64,000 bases of DNA, from assembly GCF_900112695.1 (NCBI RefSeq), contig NZ_FOMT01000001.1, forward strand, positions 620,001 to 684,000, written 5' to 3'. Shown here in pieces: positions 35,929-42,922 of the stretch. The notes under the pieces were generated by a model. That model was not told where the DNA came from and did not search any database. It saw only the letters and a program-made list of their open reading frames with translations. The translations under genes and the position numbers were made by a program. The stretch comes from Paenibacillus catalpae (GTDB lineage: Bacteria > Bacillota > Bacilli > Paenibacillales > Paenibacillaceae). Position 1 is the stretch's first letter. The number at the start of each line of letters is the position of its first letter.

Positions 35929-36043
35929 CCCGGCACCATTTCCCTTTGGTCATAGTGATCAGATCCTTCGTTGTATAATAAATAGCTTGGCCTTAAAATA
36001 TCGATAGGTATGAAAAATGAGAAGAAAGAGAAAGAGGTAGGCT

Positions 36044-36802
36044 ATGCTGGTTGCGGAACGGTATGAAACGATAGTTCGATTGGTGAATGAGCGGGGCAGC
36101 ATTCGTGTATCGGAGCTGAGCGAGCTTTGTCTGGTAACGGAGGAGACGATTCGCCGGGATCTTGACCGTCTGGAGCAAGCCGGACGGCTTCGCCGCTCTC
36201 ATGGCGGTGCAGTAAGCGTGAAGGATACGCAGCCGGAAACCCCGGTAGCGGAACGGGAAATTATGCATGCAGATGAGAAGAGACGTATTGCGGAAGAAGC
36301 GGTCAAGCTCATTAAGCCAAATGACCGGATTTTGCTGGACGCCAGTTCTACAGCATGGTATATGGCATCGATCCTGCCGGATATTCCGCTCACTGTATTG
36401 ACCAATTCGATTAAAGTCGCCGTCGCGCTGAGCAATAAAGAGAAGATCGAAGTGATCTCGACCGGCGGTATTTTGGCTTCGCGTTCTTTATCTTACGTAG
36501 GGCCGCTCGCAGAGCGCTCGCTCGAAACCTATCATGTGAACAAGCTGTTTTTATCCTGCAAAGGTGTGCATTTGGAGCGCGGCATCAGTGAATCCAATGA
36601 GCTTCAGGCACGCATTAAACATAAGATGCTCGGTATAGCGGAGCAGGTTATTCTGCTTGCGGATTCCAGCAAGTTTGGCGTTCAGGCGTTTACCCATGTT
36701 GGTGATTTGGCGGAGGTTGATGCCATCATCACGGACCGCCGGCTTTCCCAGGAAGCCGCTGCCCAATTATCCGAGCGTTCAATACCGGTTACGACAGTCT
36801 AA
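36044..36802 (+). CDS. DeoR/GlpR-family transcriptional repressor
   Basis: A 252-aa sugar-responsive repressor. The N-terminal helix-turn-helix (ERYETIVRLVNERGSIRVSEL, then VTEETIRRDLDRLEQAG; residues 5-50) has the DeoR signature, followed by a sugar-phosphate sensing domain (LLDASSTAWYMAS, LTNSIKVAVAL, then LLADSSKFG). It precedes lutABC by 24 bp and likely shares their transcript. In B. subtilis the rhamnose operon repressor YulB/RhaR is of this type, which fits the upstream remnant. Ribosome binding site AAAGAGGTAGG. Confidence 0.9.
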   Translation: MLVAERYETIVRLVNERGSIRVSELSELCLVTEETIRRDLDRLEQAGRLRRSHGGAVSVKDTQPETPVAEREIMHADEKRRIAEEAVKLIKPNDRILLDASSTAWYMASILPDIPLTVLTNSIKVAVALSNKEKIEVISTGGILASRSLSYVGPLAERSLETYHVNKLFLSCKGVHLERGISESNELQARIKHKMLGIAEQVILLADSSKFGVQAFTHVGDLAEVDAIITDRRLSQEAAAQLSERSIPVTTV

Positions 36803-36826
36803 CAGATACGTTTGTGAGGTGACGAG

Positions 36827-37555
36827 GTGAAAGTATCATTATTTATCACCTGTCTTAGCGACACGATATATCCCCGCGTAGGGGAGGCGATGGTCAGACT
36901 GCTGGCGAGATACGGCATCCAGCTTCATTTCCCAACGGTTCAGACTTGCTGCGGACAGCCCGCTTTCAACAGCGGTTATTGGAAGGAAGCACGGGAGAGC
37001 GCCAAGACGATTCTCGATGCCTTTGAGGACAGCGACTTCGTCATTTCGCCTTCCGGCTCCTGTACTGGCATGATTCATCATTATCCGAAGCTGTTTGAGG
37101 CCGATTCGTTTATGTATGAGCGAGCGGTTAAGCTGCAGCGCAAATCCTATGAATTTACGCAGTTTCTCGTTCAGGTGCTTGGCGTGAAAGACATCGGCGC
37201 CGTATTCCCCCATAAAGTGACTTACCATCCTTCCTGTCACGGCAGCAGGCTGCTCGGGATAAAGGAAGAGCCGATGGAACTTATGCGTCATGTGCAGGGT
37301 CTTGAGCTTGTTCCGCTTCCGTTCGCGGAGGACTGCTGCGGATTTGGCGGCACCTTTGCGGTGAAGATGGCCGATATTTCCGGCGCGATGGTTACCGAGA
37401 AGGTTGATCATGTGCTGGAGACGGAAGCAGAAGTTCTCGTCGGGCTTGATCTGGCCTGTCTGATGAATATTGCCGGCAACCTGAGATACCGCAACCAGCC
37501 TGTGAAGGTCATGCATTTGGCAGAACTGTTGTATGAAGGGGTGAAGCAGGCATGA
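36827..37555 (+). CDS. lutA: L-lactate utilisation protein LutA (cysteine-rich Fe-S)
   Basis: Subunit of the LutABC L-lactate oxidase complex that converts L-lactate to pyruvate. The 242-aa product has two CCG (cysteine-rich) domains: TCCGQPAFNSG (~40) with a downstream SGSCTGM, and YHPSCHGSRLLG (~133) with EDCCGFGG (~170). The start is GTG after GAGGTGACGAG. Its stop overlaps the lutB start (ATGA). Confidence 0.95.
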   Translation: MKVSLFITCLSDTIYPRVGEAMVRLLARYGIQLHFPTVQTCCGQPAFNSGYWKEARESAKTILDAFEDSDFVISPSGSCTGMIHHYPKLFEADSFMYERAVKLQRKSYEFTQFLVQVLGVKDIGAVFPHKVTYHPSCHGSRLLGIKEEPMELMRHVQGLELVPLPFAEDCCGFGGTFAVKMADISGAMVTEKVDHVLETEAEVLVGLDLACLMNIAGNLRYRNQPVKVMHLAELLYEGVKQA

Positions 37556-39066
37556 GTACGGCTGGAGCAGCATCCACAGTGAAAGAACGCGCCGACCTGG
37601 CGCTGAATGATGAATTCCTGCGCAAAGCGGTTAAATTTACGACTGAACGGCTTCGTAACGGAAAAAAACAGGCTTCAGACGAGCATGGCAATTGGGATGA
37701 CTGGCGGGAGCGCGGTAGGCAAATCCGGCTTCATACGATTGCTCATCTGGATTATTATTTGAATCTGTTTGCTAATCAGGCGAGAGCAAACGGCGTACAC
37801 GTGCATTTTGCCGAAACTTCGGCAGAAGCGGTGAAGCTGTCTCTCGAGATTGCGCAGCGTAAGCAGGCGAAGTCGGTCGTGAAATCCAAATCGATGGTCA
37901 CGGAAGAGCTGCATTTGAATCATGAGCTCGAGTCCATTGGGGTGGAGGCAATTGAAACGGATCTTGGCGAGTATATTATTCAGCTTGCCGGCGAGACACC
38001 GTCTCACATCATTATTCCGGCCATCCACAAGAACCGTTATCAGGTGGCGGATCTCCTGTCGAAGGAAGCGGGCGAAACACTCGCTCCGGATACCTCCATT
38101 CTGGCCGGCTTTGTACGGAAGAAGCTCCGCGAGAAGTTTCTGGAAGCGGATATCGGAATGACGGGATGTAATTTCGCTATTGCCGAGACGGGTTCCATGG
38201 TACTCTTCGAGAATGAAGGCAATGCACGAATGGTCACAACGGTTCCGAAGACGCAGATTACGCTGATGGGGATGGAACGAATTATTCCGTCTTGGTCGGA
38301 TTTGGAGGTTATGGCCACCTTGCTGCCTCGTTCGGCAACCGGGCAAAAGCTGACCGTGTACATGTCCGGCATTACCGGACCAAGACGCGAGGTGGATGCG
38401 GACGGACCGGATGAGATGCATATTATTATCGTCGACAACGGCCGCTCTCTGCAGCTTGGAGATCCGGAGTTCCAGGAGCTCTTGAACTGTATCCGCTGCG
38501 GCGCTTGCCTCAACGCGTGTCCGGTATACCGTCATATCGGCGGACATGCATACGGCGGCACATATAGCGGCCCGATTGGCGCAGTGCTGACGCCTGCGCT
38601 GAACAAAAATGTAGCGGAGTGGGATGATATTGCAAACGCGTCGAGTCTATGCGGCGCCTGCTATGAAGCATGTCCGGTCAAAATTCCGCTGCATGAGATG
38701 CTGATCTATTTGCGCCGGAGGAAGCTGGAGCAAGGCCACGGCAATGCGGTGGAGTCGCTTGGCATGAAAGGCTTTGCTGCAGTAATGGGCAATTCGAAGC
38801 GATATGCCGGCATTGTAAAGCTTGGCAAGCTGGGACAGAAGCTGGTTGTACGGGACGGCGGCATCCGTCTGAAGCTTGGTCCGCTTAAAGGCTGGAATAC
38901 GTACCGCGTAACGCCTAGCCTGCCGAAGAAATCGTTCCGCGACCAATGGGGGACGCTGGAGCAGGAGCTGCGCCATGGGCTGCTTGAGCTTGATCCTTCT
39001 GTGCGCAGCCGTATGGAAGGGATCATGCGGGATAGAGACAGCGGGGGAGGCAACGGGCATGGCTGA
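37552..39066 (+). CDS. lutB: L-lactate utilisation iron-sulfur protein LutB
   Basis: Large subunit of the L-lactate oxidation complex. The 504-aa product has an N-terminal LUD domain (MSTAGAASTVKERADLAL onward, with TGCNFAIAETGSMVLFENEG) and two 4Fe-4S ferredoxin motifs, CIRCGACLNACPVYRH (~310) and CGACYEACPVKIP (~367). A C-terminal helical region follows. It overlaps lutA by 4 bp and lutC by 8 bp, which indicates translational coupling. Confidence 0.95.
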   Translation: MSTAGAASTVKERADLALNDEFLRKAVKFTTERLRNGKKQASDEHGNWDDWRERGRQIRLHTIAHLDYYLNLFANQARANGVHVHFAETSAEAVKLSLEIAQRKQAKSVVKSKSMVTEELHLNHELESIGVEAIETDLGEYIIQLAGETPSHIIIPAIHKNRYQVADLLSKEAGETLAPDTSILAGFVRKKLREKFLEADIGMTGCNFAIAETGSMVLFENEGNARMVTTVPKTQITLMGMERIIPSWSDLEVMATLLPRSATGQKLTVYMSGITGPRREVDADGPDEMHIIIVDNGRSLQLGDPEFQELLNCIRCGACLNACPVYRHIGGHAYGGTYSGPIGAVLTPALNKNVAEWDDIANASSLCGACYEACPVKIPLHEMLIYLRRRKLEQGHGNAVESLGMKGFAAVMGNSKRYAGIVKLGKLGQKLVVRDGGIRLKLGPLKGWNTYRVTPSLPKKSFRDQWGTLEQELRHGLLELDPSVRSRMEGIMRDRDSGGGNGHG

Positions 39067-39799
39067 GCAGGCAGGTTCACATGAGGAGTGGCTGAAGCAG
39101 TTAGCCGAGGAGTCGAAACGGAAGCAGGAATCGTTCATGAACGGTATTGCTGAAAAGCTGAGACGTCCCCGGATGACGGCAGCGCCGGAGCATCCATTCC
39201 GGGGCGCACCGGATTTCTGGCAAGACTTTGAGTGGTCGCTTGAGGAGCGGATGGACCGGTTCGAAGGAAACTTCAAGGCAGCCGGCGGGCATGTTGCCCG
39301 GCTTGCCGACATGGATGCGGCCAAGCAATTTATTGCGGTGAAGGCAGACGAACTAAGCGCCAAGTATGTTATTCGGCAAAATCAGCCGGAGCTTAATGAG
39401 CTTGGGCTTGAGGAGGCGCTGCAGCATACCGGGGCGACCGTCCGTGTGTGGAACAGCGACGCGGACGAGAATTGGAAAGCGCGTGCCGCGGAATCGGATT
39501 TCGGCGTTGTTATTGCCGATTATGCGGCAGCTTATACCGGCTCCGTAACCGTGTTGTCCTCGAAGGATAAAGGGCGTTCGGTGAGCCTTTTGCCGACGGT
39601 ATTGTTTGTGCTTATTCCGCTCGATAGGCTGAAGACGCGACTTGGCGAGATCTTGCGGAACTTTGATGCAGCAGGCCGCGAGCAGCTGCCGGCAGGGATC
39701 CACTTTATTTCCGGTCCAAGCCGTTCGGCCGATATCGAGAACGACCTAACTATCGGCGTACATGGACCAGGGGTGGTCTACGCATTGTTGATTGGTTAG
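39059..39799 (+). CDS. lutC: L-lactate utilisation protein LutC
   Basis: Third subunit of LutABC. The start at 39059 (MAEQAGSHEEW) is chosen because GGGGGAGG lies 7 nt upstream within the end of lutB. The 246-aa LUD-domain protein shows GVVIADYAAAYTGSVTVLS and the C-terminal FISGPSRSADIENDLTIGVHGPG typical of LutC. It ends at a terminator, so the transcript is deoR-lutA-lutB-lutC. Confidence 0.95.
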   Translation: MAEQAGSHEEWLKQLAEESKRKQESFMNGIAEKLRRPRMTAAPEHPFRGAPDFWQDFEWSLEERMDRFEGNFKAAGGHVARLADMDAAKQFIAVKADELSAKYVIRQNQPELNELGLEEALQHTGATVRVWNSDADENWKARAAESDFGVVIADYAAAYTGSVTVLSSKDKGRSVSLLPTVLFVLIPLDRLKTRLGEILRNFDAAGREQLPAGIHFISGPSRSADIENDLTIGVHGPGVVYALLIG

Positions 39800-39804
39800 A
39801 TAGT

Positions 39805-39863
39805 AAGGCCCGTATGCTTTGATATGGCGCTTCTGACGCCTGGCTGAGCATGCGGGCTTTTTG
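39805..39863 (+). terminator. Terminator after lutC
   Basis: AAGGCCCGTATGCT pairs with AGCATGCGGGCTT around an inner GGCG/CGCC hairpin, followed by TTTTT. Confidence 0.8.
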
Positions 39864-39933
39864 AGTTGGAAGGGAATGGGAATGCAACCTTGAATAATTG
39901 ATGTAAGGTTATCGTCAAGAAAGGGAGTTGTCT

Positions 39934-40524
39934 GTGCAGGTTAAACCAGAGTTGGTTCTTGATGCGGCAGGGGTTATTGCTGCTAATTTTTCTCCGCAGT
40001 TTTGGCAGGAGCTTGCTACAAGGTATGAACTTTCAAATGAAAGACTTGCTCAATTCAAACACGACATCCGCGTGAAATTGTGGACGGGCCGCATTACCGA
40101 AGAGGAGTTCTGGAATGAAATCTGCGGTCATTTTCCGGCGATTGTGAAAGATGAGGCAAGGAAGGCCCTGTTCTCCCAAATGAAACCTTTGCCTGCAGCA
40201 AGCCTGCTTCCTCAGTGGAGCCAGCACGCAAACCTTCATCTGCTCAGCAATCACCGGGCGGAATGGCTGGAATCCATCGTAGCTCCTCTGCGCCCTTTTC
40301 TGCGCAGCGTGACCATATCAAGTGAAGTTGGCTGCTGTAAGCCGGACGTGCCGATCTACGCAATTGTGGAAGGGCATTTGGAATGCCGCACATCGGTTCT
40401 GTTTGTTGATGATCAGGCGAAAAACTTCAAGGAGGCCGAATCACGCGGTTGGTCAACCCTCCTGGCGGACGAACGAGGCGATTGGATCGATAAAGTTAAT
40501 CAGTTCCTGCGGATAGAAACTTAA
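39934..40524 (+). CDS. HAD-superfamily protein with atypical motif I
   Basis: A 196-aa HAD-like protein. The nucleophile motif reads LDAAGVI: the first Asp (Asp10) is present, but the usual second Asp is Ala. Motif II is LLSNHRAEW (Ser), motif III has CCKPDVPIY (Lys) and motif IV is VLFVDDQAKNF. An Ala at this place occurs in phosphonatase-type HADs (DxAGT) and implies that ordinary phosphatase chemistry is unlikely. GTG at 39934 with AGGGAG six nt upstream is preferred to the TTG at 39928. It lies between convergent terminators as a single-gene unit. Confidence 0.8.
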   Translation: MQVKPELVLDAAGVIAANFSPQFWQELATRYELSNERLAQFKHDIRVKLWTGRITEEEFWNEICGHFPAIVKDEARKALFSQMKPLPAASLLPQWSQHANLHLLSNHRAEWLESIVAPLRPFLRSVTISSEVGCCKPDVPIYAIVEGHLECRTSVLFVDDQAKNFKEAESRGWSTLLADERGDWIDKVNQFLRIET

Positions 40525-40525
40525 C

Positions 40526-40566
40526 GCAACAAAAAACAGCAGGCTCGCGAGCCTGCTGTTTTGTTC
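40526..40566. terminator. Bidirectional terminator between the HAD gene and the J-like membrane protein
   Basis: AAACAGCAGGCTC/GAGCCTGCTGTTT perfect stem with A- and T-rich flanks. Confidence 0.92.
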
Positions 40567-40570
40567 CATT

Positions 40571-41479
40571 TTATTGTTTCGTTTCAAGGAATTTTTCAAT
40601 GAACTGAATGGCCTTCTCGGTATTTTTCGAGCCTTCGCGGACGCTGGCAATATAGTTGTCCTTGGCTTGAATCGGAATATTTCCGAGGATCGGGCTGCCT
40701 GTAAGTTTGATTCCGTAGGTGTGCTCAGCAGTCTCCTCTTCCGTCTTCTGCTTATAGCTGTCGCCTGGCTTAAGCAGCTTGGCAATGTCCGCTTGCGAGT
40801 CTAAATTCATAAATGCGCCTTGCGGGCCAACCCAGTTGAAAGCGGCGGTATCCGTAATATAAACATCCGGACGTTCCGTCGCGAGTACAACCATCGCTTT
40901 TTGCTGGGAAGCAATGTCCATTTGGTCCTTCGCATCAAGCGGCACGTACGTGAAGTTTACCTTAAAGCGCTTAAACTCCGGGAACTGCTCAACCAGAGCG
41001 GCTTCGATATCTGCTTCCGTCGTTTGCTTGCCCGCACTGTCGCTCATGTAATACTCACCCAAGTACATAACGGACAGGTCCACCGGTGGAAGCTTGGCCA
41101 AGCGTTCCTGTTCCGCCCGATGGTCCAGATAGCTGTTAATCCCGACAATAACAAGAATGATGGCGATGATGCCGCCGAGCACGTGGAACTTGTAGTAGCG
41201 CCAGAAATGGTCCACTTTCTCCGCGGAGCCGGCCATTTTTTTATACTTGCCGTATTCCTGCTGGTTGAATGCCTCACTGGCTTTCCGGTTGTCTTCGTCA
41301 AGGATATACCGGTAGGCGCGCGTTACTTCTTCAAAATCGGCTTGCTCCGTTCCGTTCGGGTTTTCTCTTTGTCTTGCCCGAGATTGACGCATTAAGGTGG
41401 TGTACCTCTTATCGACCTCTTCTTTCGAAGCGTTTTCAGGAAGACCCATCTTTTCGTAGGCTCGTTTCAGTTCGTCCAT
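40571..41479 (-). CDS. Membrane protein with degenerate J-domain and extracytoplasmic domain
   Basis: A 302-aa protein. Residues 1-65 look like a DnaJ J-domain (LKRAYEKMGLPENASKEEVDKRY at the start, FEEVTRAYRYILDEDNRK at the end), but the HPD tripeptide that stimulates DnaK is absent; the loop reads LMRQSRARQRENPNG. One membrane segment follows at ~98-118, then a ~180-residue outer domain with ADVYI-like and 'NWVGPQGAFMNLD' stretches reminiscent of solute-binding-protein folds (PDVYITDTAAF). The topology would place the J-like part in the cytoplasm. Function unknown. Confidence 0.75.
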   Translation of the reverse strand: MDELKRAYEKMGLPENASKEEVDKRYTTLMRQSRARQRENPNGTEQADFEEVTRAYRYILDEDNRKASEAFNQQEYGKYKKMAGSAEKVDHFWRYYKFHVLGGIIAIILVIVGINSYLDHRAEQERLAKLPPVDLSVMYLGEYYMSDSAGKQTTEADIEAALVEQFPEFKRFKVNFTYVPLDAKDQMDIASQQKAMVVLATERPDVYITDTAAFNWVGPQGAFMNLDSQADIAKLLKPGDSYKQKTEEETAEHTYGIKLTGSPILGNIPIQAKDNYIASVREGSKNTEKAIQFIEKFLETKQ

Positions 41480-41686
41480 GGAGTTGCTCTCACCTCAGTT
41501 AGGATTAGAAAAAAATAATAGCTACTCTCTAGTATACGGATTTGGCTAGAAGATTTCCATTCCTCCATCTGGGAGTCAATCAGGCTACAAATTATGAAGA
41601 GCTATGGTATGATAGGAAAAAGTGCGAATGGGCTTCAAGTAATCGGTCAATACATAGATTAACAGCATTGTATCGGGGGAAAAAGT

Positions 41687-42922
41687 ATGTTGAGAGGGAA
41701 AATGATTTTACTAGGCATTACCGGCGGCATTGCGGCCTATAAGGGTGCAGCGCTCTGCAGCAAGCTTGTGCAGGCAGGGGCTGAGGTTCACGTCATCATG
41801 ACGGAGTCGGCAACCAAGTTTATTACGCCGCTGACGCTGCAGACCTTGTCCCGCCATCCTGTGCATATCGATACCTTTGATGAGAAGGATCCGTCCGTTG
41901 TCACCCATATTGATTTGGCGGATCGTGCCGACCTGGTCGTAATCGCGCCCGCAACTGCGAATATTATCGGGAAAGCGGCTAACGGCCTTGCCGATGACAT
42001 GCTGAGTACGACACTGCTCGCTGCAACTAGTCCAATCCTGATTGCTCCGGCTATGAACGTACATATGTATGAGCATCCCGCCGTCGTCCGCAATCTGGAG
42101 CTGCTGGCGGCACGCGGAGCGATGTTTGTGGAGCCGGGTACGGGACAGCTCGCCTGCGGATACGTGGCAAAGGGAAGGCTTGCGGAACCCGAAGATATCG
42201 TTATCGCGGTTCATTCCCTGCTTAAAGCGAAGGAGCATGGTGCGCTAGCGGGCAAGCGCGTGCTTGTGACAGCAGGGGGTACCGTGGAACGGCTTGATCC
42301 GGTCCGATATTTGACGAATGATTCCTCCGGCAAAATGGGCTTTGCGATCGCAGAAGCTGCCAAGGTTATGGGAGCAGAGGTGACGGTTGTTGCCGGAAGA
42401 ACCTCTATTGATGCTCCGGCTGGCGTGAACGTGGTACGGGTGGAATCGGCACAGCAAATGCTGGATGCGGTGCTGGAGCGGTTCGAGGAATCCGATATCG
42501 TGGTCAAGTCCGCGGCGGTGGCGGATTACCGTCCGGTGACGAGACACGGCCAGAAGATTAAGAAATCAGGCGAGATGCTGACGCTTGAATTGGAGAAAAC
42601 AACCGATATCTTGCAAACCTTGGGCGAGCGGAAGACGCATCAGCTTCTGATCGGCTTTGCTGCGGAAACGGAGCAGCTGGAGAAGTATGCGATGGATAAG
42701 CTGAAGCGCAAGAATGCCGATCTGATCGTCGGCAATGATGTCAGTCTTGACGGTGCTGGCTTTAACGGAGATACCAATATCGTGCAGCTGTATGGCCCTG
42801 AAGGGTTAATTGAAGCGATGCCGCTGCTGTCCAAGCGGGAGACCGCGCAGCGTATTCTGACCGTTGCGTCGCAGCGGATGGCGAAGGGAGCGGCCCGTAA
42901 CGGAGGTCGGGGCGAAGAATGA
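41687..42922 (+). CDS. coaBC: CoaBC: phosphopantothenoylcysteine decarboxylase / phosphopantothenate-cysteine ligase
   Basis: Two consecutive steps of CoA synthesis. The 411-aa protein begins with the flavin-binding CoaC half (ILLGITGGIAAYKGA; VTHIDLADRADLVVIAPATAN; the PxMN motif APAMNVHMYEHP; Cys in LACGYVAKGRL) and continues with the CoaB half from ~residue 186 (VLVTAGGTVERLDPVRYLTN, then AVADYRP). The ATG has GGGGG upstream. It overlaps priA by 4 bp, starting the priA-def-fmt-rsmB run. Confidence 0.96.
   Translation: MLRGKMILLGITGGIAAYKGAALCSKLVQAGAEVHVIMTESATKFITPLTLQTLSRHPVHIDTFDEKDPSVVTHIDLADRADLVVIAPATANIIGKAANGLADDMLSTTLLAATSPILIAPAMNVHMYEHPAVVRNLELLAARGAMFVEPGTGQLACGYVAKGRLAEPEDIVIAVHSLLKAKEHGALAGKRVLVTAGGTVERLDPVRYLTNDSSGKMGFAIAEAAKVMGAEVTVVAGRTSIDAPAGVNVVRVESAQQMLDAVLERFEESDIVVKSAAVADYRPVTRHGQKIKKSGEMLTLELEKTTDILQTLGERKTHQLLIGFAAETEQLEKYAMDKLKRKNADLIVGNDVSLDGAGFNGDTNIVQLYGPEGLIEAMPLLSKRETAQRILTVASQRMAKGAARNGGRGEE

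Noticed and set aside
37675..38547. 290-codon open frame antisense to lutB
   Set aside because: LutB motifs are intact on the plus strand and the antisense frame has no start context.
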